64,000 bases of DNA, from positions 220,265 to 284,264 of the forward strand of contig CAIJGA010000021.1 in NCBI GenBank assembly GCA_903820085.1, in the 5' to 3' direction. Both the position numbers and the translations under genes were made by a program. The stretch is from an uncultured Chlorobiaceae bacterium. GTDB taxonomy: Bacteria; Bacteroidota; Chlorobiia; Chlorobiales; Chlorobiaceae. Below the pieces are notes generated by a model. The model did no database searches, was not told where the DNA came from, and worked only from the letters and a program-made list of their open reading frames with translations. Positions 26,901 through 34,662 of this stretch are shown in pieces (positions within the stretch are counted from its first letter, which is position 1; each line of letters starts with the position of its first letter).

Positions 26901-27206
26901 AATTTTGCGCCGGTGGCTTGTGCTGCCAGCCATCTGGAGCATCTTCTGAAGCATTACTGGCAGGGTCTTTCCATGCCGCTGCGCTTCTTTCCGCGTTCAT
27001 CAATGGCCTATGCCGCAAAAGAAAATCTTGATGCCGCCCGCAAGGAGTGGCGGGACGACAGCTTCAATAATCGCCCTGGCGAAGGCTCCGATCCGGCCGT
27101 CAGTCGCTGCTTTGGTTCTTCTGAACCCTTTGATGAGGAGTTCTGCTCCCTTGCTGTCGAACTGCTCAGGCCGATGATCGATTCCGAAAGGAAGGATCCG
27201 CAATGA
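23988..27206 (+). CDS. recC: Exodeoxyribonuclease V gamma chain (RecC)
   Basis: A 1072-residue RecC. It starts with LYTSNRMEVLVDTLA and has VVQSRGIQRWLSMELA, AERITLFGISYLPKFHLDML, VRIHSCHSPLREIEVLYD and VVVLIGMNDSAFPRQ, the usual RecC landmarks. RecC lacks nuclease activity and recognises Chi while splitting the duplex for RecB and RecD. The ATG at 23988 is the first plausible start. The stop overlaps recB by four bases. The three genes recC-recB-recD are in one tightly coupled operon. Confidence 0.95.
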   Translation: MPLNLYTSNRMEVLVDTLASTLSKPLDLPFAQEVIVVQSRGIQRWLSMELASRFGVWANGDYPFPNAMVKKLFEQLLPATPEGASFAPEVMSWKIMRLLPDLLKSEPFGTLRHYLADDPDGLKLFQLSEKIADTFDQYTLYRSEMLSGWEAWEQQPTGDEWQPILWRKLADGEGSHRGRLKELFCRQLSPALPGVKDIAERITLFGISYLPKFHLDMLSAVARATEVNLFLLSPTREYWGDILSKKATVRLSEEERAMRTEGNPLLASLGRIGRDFSDMIIDLSDSALHQEERYDDPGEKCLLHALQSDILNLAGTGEEGELRPLDPLDRSVRIHSCHSPLREIEVLYDNILAMLEEYPELSPRDIVVMTPEIESYSPFIASVFGAGSAGGDGASAIHYSIADRRTINEGEIASAVLKLLALSGSSLGASELFDLLASPPVSRRFLLESDELDIIRAWIENTGIRWGMDESDRTARNLPGYRQNSWKAGLDRLMLGYAMPDENQLFNGILPYDDLTGSAPETLGKFAGFITAVESFVKSIGRSRPLDEWRIQFQALLADFIVPSSSSEREFAAIAALAEKLGDVVTMAEYTGVVTPAVMLSWLRSRLEQQEQGLGFMTGGITFCSMLPMRSIPFRVVVLIGMNDSAFPRQSRAPGFDLIARAPQKGDRSTRNEDRYMFLESIISARDLLYISYVGQSIKDNSELPPSVLVSELLDAVRRGFALPDGNAVEKHLVVRHRLQAFNRAYFSASSPLFSYSAENFNALVEKERPSVSSCPFMSAPLDEPPVEWKTVSLDRLLRFYDNPAGFFLEQRLGIRLEGMVEPLEDREPFAVQGLELYSLKQELLEVVLEGGESSELLPLYRSRGLLPPELHGELLFRKILDEVREFAATVQEKSFSKAPLAPLEIDLQLGEFRLTGQLSRVWPQGLLHYRCAKLKMKDQMRGWIEHLVLNSAEQPGYPKESCLVMVDDTKNFAPVACAASHLEHLLKHYWQGLSMPLRFFPRSSMAYAAKENLDAARKEWRDDSFNNRPGEGSDPAVSRCFGSSEPFDEEFCSLAVELLRPMIDSERKDPQ

Positions 27207-30200
27207 ACCAATTCAACCACGCAACCGTTGAACTCTCCGGCATCAATCTGATTGAGGCCAGTGCCGGGACGGGGAAGACCTATGCCATAGCTTCGCTTTA
27301 CCTTCGTCTGCTTCTGGAAAAAGAGCTCCTTCCCGAACAGATTCTTGTGGTAACCTATACCGAAGCGGCAACACAGGAGCTTCGCACCAGAATCCGCAGC
27401 CGTATCCGTGAGGCTCTTGAAGTGATGGAAGGGTGTGGTACCAGCGATGCATTCCTTGAAGCGCTCTATGAGAATGCCGCCATTGCTGGCCTGAAAAACG
27501 TCAGGGATCTCCTTGAGCAAGCCCTTGGCGCTTTTGATACCGCTTCGATTTTCACCATTCACGGCTTCTGCCTTCGGGCGCTGCAGGACAACGCTTTTGA
27601 GAGTGGCTCCCTCTATGATACCGAACTGGTTACTGACCAGAGTGATCTGCTTCAGGACATTGTGGACGATTTCTGGAGAATGCACTTTTTCAGGGATCCG
27701 GCGCCGCTCCTCGGCTATGCCCTGCGCAACCGCCACTCTCCCGAAACCTTCATGTCGCTGCTGAAGAACCTTCATGCCGGTAAAGGGGTTGAGGTTATTC
27801 CGGCATACAGTGACGAAGAGATTGCTGTGCTCGAGAGGAAGTGTGCTGCCGCTTACGCAGAGATATGCGCAACCTGGGAAACTGACCGGGAGGCTATTAC
27901 GCAGCTCCTGACAACGGACAAGGGGCTGAAGCGCTCGCAGGATACCTACCGCAAAGATCTCCTTGATCCTCTTTTTGCAAGCATGGAAGCTTTCGTTGCT
28001 GGCAACAATCCTTTTGATCTTTTCGACGGGTTTGAGAAGTTTACTGTGACCGGCATCAGTGATGGTACCAAAGCAAAAAACACGCCACCCGTTCATCCTT
28101 TGTTCGGGAGCTGCCAGACACTCCATGATTTCGCAAAGAACCGCTTTCTCGGCCTCCAGGCTGAACTTTTTCGCTTTTATCAGGATAATCTGCCTCTGCG
28201 CAAGCGGGCCGGAAATATCCGCTTTTTCGATGACCTGCTTGAAGATCTTTATTGTGCACTGGTATCGGGAAGCGGCGGGGAGGTGCTTGCCGGAATCCTC
28301 AGAAAAAAGTACTCTGCGGCGCTCATCGACGAGTTTCAGGATACCGACCCGGTGCAGTATGAAATTTTCAGGAAAATCTATGCCGATTCAGACGCTCCGC
28401 TTTTTTTGATCGGCGATCCCAAACAGGCGATCTACAGTTTCCGTGGTGCGGATATTTTTGCCTACATGCGTGCGGCTCGCGATGTGCCCCAAGAGCGATG
28501 CTTTACCCTGACGGATAACTGGCGTTCTGCTCCGCTGCTGCTTCAGGCTTTCAACACCCTCTTCGACCATGCAAGGAAGCCGTTTGTCTATGATGAGATT
28601 GTCTACCACCCCCTTGCGGCGGGGAAACGGGAGCTGAACCACACAGGGGAGTCCGTGGGTGACGTCGCGCCGATGCAGCTCTGGCTGATGGATTCCGGCG
28701 ATGACAAGAGCGGCATGTTGACCGTTGACGACGCCAGCACTCTGGCATCAGTTGCCGTGGCCGGTGAAATTGCCCGGCTCCTGCAGGACGGTCAGGCCAC
28801 TTTCGGCGGCAAGCCCGTCACAGCCGGTGATATTGCCGTTATTGTGCGCACGCACCGTCAGGCTGCCATGATGCTCAATGCCTTGCGGGCAAAGGGGATT
28901 GCCGGGGTCATGCGGAGTGACCGCAGCATTTTTGCATCAAGGGAGGCTGAAGAGGTGCGCATCCTGCTTTCTGCCCTTGCAGACCCTGGCAATGAGCCAA
29001 AGGTCCGGGCAGCGCTTGTAACCGATATGCTTGGCCGGTCAGGCAACGATATTGCCGGTTTGATGGATGATGAAGAGTCCTGGACGGAGTGCCTCCGAGA
29101 GTTTCGCTCTTATCATGACCTCTGGCGTGAACGGGGATCTATGGTGATGAGCCGGGAGCTGATGGCACGCGAAAGGGTTCGCGGGCGTCTGCTCAGTTAT
29201 CCTGATGCATCGGGAGAGCGCAGACTGACCAATGTGCTGCACTGTTTTGAGTTGCTGCACCGCCAGGAACATGAGCAGGGAACGGGAATGGAGGGGCTGG
29301 TTGACTGGTTCAGCCAGCGGATCGGGTCGGCAGATGAGGCCGAAGAGTACCAGATCCGTCTTGAAACGGATGATGCAGCCGTAAAAATCGTTACGGTTCA
29401 TGTCAGCAAGGGACTTGAATACCCTGTTGTCTTCTGCCCCTTTCTCTGGGGAGGCAGCAACAGCAAAGGGAGTGTAGTCATGTTTCATGATGAAGCGGGC
29501 AAGCTTGTGAAGGATTTCGGTTCTCCCGACATGCAGCGCCACCGGTTGCTTGCTGACAGGGAGTCGCTGGCCGAAAGCCTCAGGCTGCTGTATGTGGCGC
29601 TGACCAGGGCAAAGTATCGCTGCTATCTGTTCAGCGGAAAAACCCGGTCTGAAAGTTCACCGATCAACTACCTCCTTCACGCATCCAGTGAAACAAGGGC
29701 GGCAGAAAACCAGGCTGCTGCTCTTGCAGCAGAATCAAAGGCCATGACCAGTGCGATAATGGCCGGGGATCTGCAGTCGCTTGCTGCATGTTCCGGAGGT
29801 TCTATCGCTTTCAGCATGATAACACGGGAGGCTGTTCAGAACATGGAGGGAATCGCCCGCAAGAGTACCGCTGCAGGCAGTGAATCCATTTTGCCGCGTA
29901 TCTTCAACAGAACCATCGACACCAGTTGGCGGGTATCAAGCTTCACTTCTTTCAGCCGCCATGAACAGAAGAGTACCGAACTGCCCGACCGCGATGAGCC
30001 GGAGAGAGAGAGCGGGGAACTCATTGCTTTAGGGAGTATTGGCAGTGGCGAAAAGAGCATCTTCACCTTCCCGAGGGGAGCGCAAGCCGGCATTTTCATG
30101 CATGGCATCTTCGAAAAGCTTGACTTTTCCTCTCCCTTTGAAATGAAAGTTCGTGAGCTTGCCGAAAAAGGGCTTGAACGCTATAACTATCATCCTGACT

Positions 30201-30811
30201 GGCTGCCGCACATCACCGCTATGGTTCATAACGTGCTTGGCACTTCTCTTTCATCCCTCAGCGGAGCCTTTACGCTTGGCGCTCTTGATGCAAAAAGCTG
30301 GATCACCGAGCTGGAATTTTTCTTTCCTCTCCGGTTTGTCACGTCCGCTCTTCTTGGCGAGCTTCTTGCCCGTCAGGGATTGCTTCCCGGCGGGGTTGAC
30401 CTGGCCCAACTGGCTGACTCGCTGCAGTTCAAGCCGGTCAAGGGTATGCTCATGGGGTTCATGGATATGGTTTTCGAGCAGGGCGGGCGCTACTATCTGC
30501 TTGACTGGAAATCAAACCATCTGGGCAACACCCTTTACGATTACGGGCAGGATGCCATGATGCAGGCCATGCAGAAAAACCTCTACCCGCTTCAGTACCT
30601 GTTGTATTCCGTAGCGCTCAACCGCTACCTTTCGCTGAGGGTTAAAAATTACCGTTACGGCAGCCATTTTGGCGGAGTCATCTATGTTTTTCTGCGGGGA
30701 GTGAACAGGGAGCATGGGGAGAGCAACGGTTTTTTCCGCGATCTTCCTCCGGTGGAGCTGATTGACGCATTGACACACATCTTGATAGAGCATGAGAGGG
30801 GTAATCTATGA
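27203..30811 (+). CDS. recB: Exodeoxyribonuclease V beta chain (RecB)
   Basis: A 1202-residue UvrD-type helicase joined to a nuclease. Walker A is EASAGTGKTYAIA near residue 15; other helicase motifs are ALIDEFQDTDPVQY, LIGDPKQAIYSFRGAD and VKIVTVHVSKGLEYPVVF, then LLYVALTRAKYRC. The C-terminal RecB nuclease domain shows MGFMDMVFEQ and YLLDWKSNHLG, the metal-binding and DWK active-site motifs. RecB moves 3' to 5' and cuts DNA ends in the RecBCD repair complex. Starts and stops overlap both neighbours by four bases. Confidence 0.97.
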   Translation: MNQFNHATVELSGINLIEASAGTGKTYAIASLYLRLLLEKELLPEQILVVTYTEAATQELRTRIRSRIREALEVMEGCGTSDAFLEALYENAAIAGLKNVRDLLEQALGAFDTASIFTIHGFCLRALQDNAFESGSLYDTELVTDQSDLLQDIVDDFWRMHFFRDPAPLLGYALRNRHSPETFMSLLKNLHAGKGVEVIPAYSDEEIAVLERKCAAAYAEICATWETDREAITQLLTTDKGLKRSQDTYRKDLLDPLFASMEAFVAGNNPFDLFDGFEKFTVTGISDGTKAKNTPPVHPLFGSCQTLHDFAKNRFLGLQAELFRFYQDNLPLRKRAGNIRFFDDLLEDLYCALVSGSGGEVLAGILRKKYSAALIDEFQDTDPVQYEIFRKIYADSDAPLFLIGDPKQAIYSFRGADIFAYMRAARDVPQERCFTLTDNWRSAPLLLQAFNTLFDHARKPFVYDEIVYHPLAAGKRELNHTGESVGDVAPMQLWLMDSGDDKSGMLTVDDASTLASVAVAGEIARLLQDGQATFGGKPVTAGDIAVIVRTHRQAAMMLNALRAKGIAGVMRSDRSIFASREAEEVRILLSALADPGNEPKVRAALVTDMLGRSGNDIAGLMDDEESWTECLREFRSYHDLWRERGSMVMSRELMARERVRGRLLSYPDASGERRLTNVLHCFELLHRQEHEQGTGMEGLVDWFSQRIGSADEAEEYQIRLETDDAAVKIVTVHVSKGLEYPVVFCPFLWGGSNSKGSVVMFHDEAGKLVKDFGSPDMQRHRLLADRESLAESLRLLYVALTRAKYRCYLFSGKTRSESSPINYLLHASSETRAAENQAAALAAESKAMTSAIMAGDLQSLAACSGGSIAFSMITREAVQNMEGIARKSTAAGSESILPRIFNRTIDTSWRVSSFTSFSRHEQKSTELPDRDEPERESGELIALGSIGSGEKSIFTFPRGAQAGIFMHGIFEKLDFSSPFEMKVRELAEKGLERYNYHPDWLPHITAMVHNVLGTSLSSLSGAFTLGALDAKSWITELEFFFPLRFVTSALLGELLARQGLLPGGVDLAQLADSLQFKPVKGMLMGFMDMVFEQGGRYYLLDWKSNHLGNTLYDYGQDAMMQAMQKNLYPLQYLLYSVALNRYLSLRVKNYRYGSHFGGVIYVFLRGVNREHGESNGFFRDLPPVELIDALTHILIEHERGNL

Positions 30812-32541
30812 CCATTGAGTATCAGGAGCGGGCTATTGACCGCCATTTTGCGGCATTTATCTGCCGGCAGTCTCCTGTTGCCGGCACGCTCGGCGATCTT
30901 TTTCCTCTTCTTGTTTCCCTTGCAAGCAGTGCCGTTGGCAAGGGTCATATCTGCCTTAACCTTGCCGATATTGAGGGTCAGACCGTCATGGCTGATAACC
31001 GGACGTTTCTTCTGTCCCGGTTTGATGTACTGGTGGAACTCCTGAAGAGGAGCACGGTCGTCAGTTTTCCGGGCGGTCCGCTTCGTCCCCTGGTTCTGGA
31101 TGCTTCCGGCCGTCTTTACCTCTACCGTTACTGGCGTTACGAGCAGGAGCTGGGCAGGATACTTCTTCAAAAAGCAGGTACTGCGTTCAACAACATTGAT
31201 GAAGCGGTACTGCGTGATGGTCTTGCCAGACTCTTTCCGGAAAGCGCCGATAGCAAGAGTGACCGTCAGAAGGATGCGGCCGTTGTTGGCATGCACAGGC
31301 AGTTCTGCGTTATTTCCGGCGGTCCGGGAACAGGCAAGACCTCGACGGTTGTGCGTATTCTTGCCTTGCTGCTCGAGCAGGATATAGGTCGGAAACAGCG
31401 GATAGCTATGGCCGCTCCGACAGGAAAGGCCGCCGCACGGCTGAAAACATCCATAAACAATATCAAGCACACCCTCGACTGTTCAGATGAAGTCAGGTCA
31501 GCAATTCCGGACGATGTTGTCACGATTCATCGTCTTCTGGGCACGCTCTCGGGATCAACCCGTTTCCGCTATTCGGCCCGAAATCCGCTCCCTTATGATA
31601 CCGTTATTATTGACGAAGCCTCTATGGTTGCTCTGCCGCTGATGAGCCTCCTGGTAACAGCGCTCAAACCTGCTGCCCGTCTTATTCTTCTTGGTGATCG
31701 CGATCAGCTTGCCTCGGTTGAAGCGGGGTCGGTTCTTGGCGATATCTGCAAGGCCGGAGCTGAGAGCCCTCATTCACCATTGGGCAGTTCGCTGGTCATG
31801 CTTGAAAAAAACTACCGCTTTCAGCCGGGAAGCGGTATTGCTGACGTCAGCCGTGCGGTTAATGGCGGTTTTGAAAAAGAATCCCTTGAGCTCCTGAAAA
31901 GCAGTGCGGACGATATCATCTGGCAAAAATTGCCAGCCCGCGAAGAGCTGCAGAACTCCCTGATAAACAAAGTGGTCGAAGGATATCAAAGCTATCTCCA
32001 TGCCGCCTCAGCCTCAGAGGCACTTGAGCTGTTTGACCGGTTCAGGGTACTCTGTGCCCTCCGTGAAGGCCCCTATGGGGTTAGTGGTCTTAACCATACC
32101 GTCGAGAGCATCCTTGCCCGAAAGGGTTTGATCCGGCCTGCCAGCCCCTTTTACCGTGGCCGTCCTGTTCTGATCACCGTCAACAACTACGCAATGCGGC
32201 TCTTTAATGGCGACACCGGTATACTTTTTCCTGATCCTGAACAGGGGGGGGTGCTCAGAGTCTTTTTTGCTGCGCCTGATGGCGGAGTTCGCAGCATAGC
32301 GCCGGAACGTCTGCCTTTGCATGAAACAGCCTTTGCCATAACCATCCATAAAAGCCAGGGCTCTGAATTTGATCGGGTACTGATGATTCTGCCGCCGGCT
32401 GACAGCGAAATCCTCACCAGGGAACTGCTCTATACCGGTATCACCAGGGCAAAAAAGAGTGTTGAAATCTGGGCGAATGAAGATGTTTTTTGTTCGGCTG
32501 TCAGAAAAAAAACAACAAGGAATTCTGGTTTTAACTTCTGA
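30808..32541 (+). CDS. recD: Exodeoxyribonuclease V alpha chain (RecD)
   Basis: A 577-residue superfamily 1B helicase. Motifs seen: Walker A ISGGPGTGKTSTVVRIL, TGKAAARLKTS, VIIDEASMVALPLM, LLGDRDQLASVEAG and the C-terminal AITIHKSQGSEFDRVLM. It is the 5' to 3' motor of RecBCD. The length matches E. coli RecD rather than the longer stand-alone RecD2. Last gene of the operon; I see no clear terminator after it. A separate RecD2 remnant lies at 36911. Confidence 0.96.
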   Translation: MTIEYQERAIDRHFAAFICRQSPVAGTLGDLFPLLVSLASSAVGKGHICLNLADIEGQTVMADNRTFLLSRFDVLVELLKRSTVVSFPGGPLRPLVLDASGRLYLYRYWRYEQELGRILLQKAGTAFNNIDEAVLRDGLARLFPESADSKSDRQKDAAVVGMHRQFCVISGGPGTGKTSTVVRILALLLEQDIGRKQRIAMAAPTGKAAARLKTSINNIKHTLDCSDEVRSAIPDDVVTIHRLLGTLSGSTRFRYSARNPLPYDTVIIDEASMVALPLMSLLVTALKPAARLILLGDRDQLASVEAGSVLGDICKAGAESPHSPLGSSLVMLEKNYRFQPGSGIADVSRAVNGGFEKESLELLKSSADDIIWQKLPAREELQNSLINKVVEGYQSYLHAASASEALELFDRFRVLCALREGPYGVSGLNHTVESILARKGLIRPASPFYRGRPVLITVNNYAMRLFNGDTGILFPDPEQGGVLRVFFAAPDGGVRSIAPERLPLHETAFAITIHKSQGSEFDRVLMILPPADSEILTRELLYTGITRAKKSVEIWANEDVFCSAVRKKTTRNSGFNF

Positions 32542-32671
32542 AGATTTGTGTGCAGGAAAAGGGAAAAAAGATCGTCGGATGTTATAGGGGCCGGAAATAA
32601 GCGGACTAAAAAAACGTCAATCGCCGACCTGTCCTTATCTTAAACAACATCATAACACCGGGAGAAACACC

Positions 32672-33169
32672 ATGAAAAAACAGATCTGGATAGCTGCAGG
32701 GATTGCAGGAATGCTTTTTGGAAGTCCTGCTGCTCAAGCTGCAGTAAATATTCGTATTGGCGAAAGGGGAGACCGTCCACCCTCTTTTGTCTTTGATAAC
32801 CGTACGAATTTTATCAATGTACCGAGTCTTGGCTTTTCCGTATCGGTAGGGAGTCCTCAGGATATTGTCAGGTTTGATGGTCGCTACTATGTCAATCATA
32901 ATGCTTGCTGGTACGTTTCCGACAATTTTCGCGGACCGTGGATTCTTGTCCGGGAGGGAAGGCTTCCCCGTCAAATCAGACGTCATCGTTGGGAAGAGAT
33001 AAGAAGTTTCCGTGATGTCGAGTATCGCCGTTATGAAGGCAGGAATAATCATGACAAAAACTTCGGGAGGAGGGATTCTCGCGATCAAAACAACTTCCAG
33101 GATCAGCACAACAACAGCCAGAACAACCCTGACGACAGACGCTCAAATGATGGCGGCAGAAGGAACTGA
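32672..33169 (+). CDS. Small secreted protein, paralogue 1 of a local family
   Basis: A 165-residue protein with a signal peptide (KKQIWIAAGIAGMLFG to AQAA). The middle holds FINVPSLGFSVSVGSP and YYVNHNACWYVSDNFRGPW, then LPRQIRRHRWEEIRSFRDVEYRR. The last 50 residues are Asn, Asp, Arg and Gln rich, probably disordered. The same order occurs in the protein at 33573-34124, and a similar signal peptide in 33263-33538. Function is unknown; an envelope or periplasmic location is expected. A 14-bp hairpin follows the gene. Confidence 0.82.
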   Translation: MKKQIWIAAGIAGMLFGSPAAQAAVNIRIGERGDRPPSFVFDNRTNFINVPSLGFSVSVGSPQDIVRFDGRYYVNHNACWYVSDNFRGPWILVREGRLPRQIRRHRWEEIRSFRDVEYRRYEGRNNHDKNFGRRDSRDQNNFQDQHNNSQNNPDDRRSNDGGRRN

Positions 33170-33201
33170 TTTGAATCTTTAGTCTTTAGGCCAACAACAC
33201 A

Positions 33202-33239
33202 AAAGAGGGAACTGAAGTTATGTTATCAGTTCCCTCTTT
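33202..33239. terminator. Bidirectional terminator between convergent secreted-protein genes
   Basis: A perfect 14-bp stem, 33202-33215 with 33226-33239, 10-base loop. It ends in TCTTT in the plus direction and, on the other strand, in CTCTTTT. It lies between the stop of the plus gene (33169) and the stop of the minus gene (33263). Confidence 0.85.
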
Positions 33240-33262
33240 CTGTTTATCAAACCAACAGCCTG

Positions 33263-33538
33263 TTACAGCCTTATATACACGCCGCTGCGATGATCATGGT
33301 GGTGATGATGACGGCGTCTCTCTTCCTCACGCCAGCGCCGGCGTCTATCTTCGCGTTCAATCCAAATCCGGTCATCATACCGTGGCCTGTGATGACGATG
33401 ATATCGGCTATACTCGTAGTCATGTCGCGGCCCTCTCTCCTCATAACGATCGCCCCTGTATTCTGCCTGAACAGTACTTTGCGGCATACCAAGCAGCATT
33501 CCGGCAATTCCGGCAATCAGCCAGATTTTTTTTCTCAT
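33263..33538 (-). CDS. Small secreted Arg/His-rich protein, paralogue 2 (short)
   Basis: A 91-residue protein. The signal peptide MRKKIWLIAGIAGMLLGMP is nearly the same as in the two neighbouring genes, but the mature part is only about 65 residues of Arg, His, Tyr, Asp and Glu, ending with a run of six His and Asp residues and RSGVYIRL. The central FRGPW domain is absent, so this may be a shortened copy or a metal-binding relative. The upstream part of the longer open frame (to 33748) overlaps the next gene and is not used. Confidence 0.7.
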   Translation of the reverse strand: MRKKIWLIAGIAGMLLGMPQSTVQAEYRGDRYEERGPRHDYEYSRYHRHHRPRYDDRIWIEREDRRRRWREEERRRHHHHHDHRSGVYIRL

Positions 33539-33572
33539 TGCTTTCTCCATTTTACAAGGTTGTTTTTCCATT

Positions 33573-34124
33573 CTATCTTCCATCCCTGCCGTCGCCATCC
33601 CTGTGTCCATCTCTTCTGTCGCCGTCCCCGCCGTCTCCTCGCGGACCTCTGTCATCTCTTGGCCCGTGATCATAGCGCCTGCCCCTCTCTTCCCAGTATC
33701 CGCGATCATGGCGGCCATACTCCACATCACGATAACGCCAAATGTCACGGCTATGCCTTCTTAACTTGTAGGGCAACTCGTAATCCATGACCAACTCCCA
33801 TGGTCCACGGAAATCCCATGAAACGTACCAGTCACCGCCACGATACAGGTAATAGCGGTTTCCGTAATAAATGACATCATGAGGGCCCCTGACGGATACG
33901 TAAAATCCACGCTCAGGCAGATAGATAAATTCCGGCCGGGTATCGATCACAAAATCCATTCTGCCTCTATGCCGATCTCCTCCGTGCCGGTCTCCTCTCT
34001 CCCTGTCCCCTCTGTCTCTATCTCCAACCCCGATACGGATGCCAACTTCTGCTTTGGCGACGACCGGTGTATTCGCAAAAAACATTCCTGCAATTCCCGC
34101 AGCAAGCAAGATATTTTTTTTCAT
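33573..34124 (-). CDS. Small secreted protein, paralogue 3 of a local family
   Basis: A 183-residue protein with signal peptide MKKNILLAAGIAGMFFAN. A DRDRGDRERGDR-type charged stretch precedes the shared domain: FIYLPERGFYVSVRGP, then YYLYRGGDWYVSWDFRGPW, then LPYKLRRHSRDIWRYRDVEY. The tail is Gly, Asp and Arg rich. It parallels the plus-strand gene at 32672 domain for domain, so the two arose by duplication. The start at 34124 is chosen because GAGAG lies just before it and the signal peptide begins there; the frame is open to 34169. Function is unknown. Confidence 0.82.
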   Translation of the reverse strand: MKKNILLAAGIAGMFFANTPVVAKAEVGIRIGVGDRDRGDRERGDRHGGDRHRGRMDFVIDTRPEFIYLPERGFYVSVRGPHDVIYYGNRYYLYRGGDWYVSWDFRGPWELVMDYELPYKLRRHSRDIWRYRDVEYGRHDRGYWEERGRRYDHGPRDDRGPRGDGGDGDRRDGHRDGDGRDGR

Positions 34125-34662
34125 TGTCCGCTCTCCTGTTAACATTTTGTTTAATAGTGACAACACCATTCATCGTCTCTGCAGAGTAAAATACCTTACG
34201 GGTTCATTGCTCAACAGCCGCCCATTATAAATCGAAAAGAAACCTGCGAGAATACCCATTGCTCATAATTATATCCGGTAACAGTAAAGATACTCCGATG
34301 TGCTGATTGCCACGAAAAAAGAGTAAAATCGTCATAAATTAAAGTAAGGTTGCAATGAAAATGAATAACGTACACCATTAGCCAAACTAGTGACTAACAA
34401 AATAATATAATACACCCTTACTTGATTCAGTTCAACTTTTCACAACTTTTTTTCAAGACTGCGGCATATCGTTTGTCCGACGAGATTGAAATTCTGCTCC
34501 GGCAATACCTGACAGAACGAAATCGTATAAAAGAGCACAAGAGATTTGTATATTTAACGTTATTTGATCAATACGGTTAACTCTTTTATTCAATAATAAC
34601 GGGGATGATGTTGAAGACAATTTTTAACAAGCTGCTTGATTGCCCGATTAATGAGAGCTTCC
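34125..34662. other. AT-rich intergenic region
   Basis: About 540 bp between divergent genes, A/T-rich. It should contain the promoters of the secreted protein and of the AlbA_2 regulator, but I see no confident element, repeat or coding signal. Confidence 0.4.

Noticed and set aside
33263..33790. Long plus-strand frames opposite the secreted-protein genes
   Set aside because: They arise from the skewed Arg/Asp codons on the other strand; the signal peptides and shared domain are on the minus strand.
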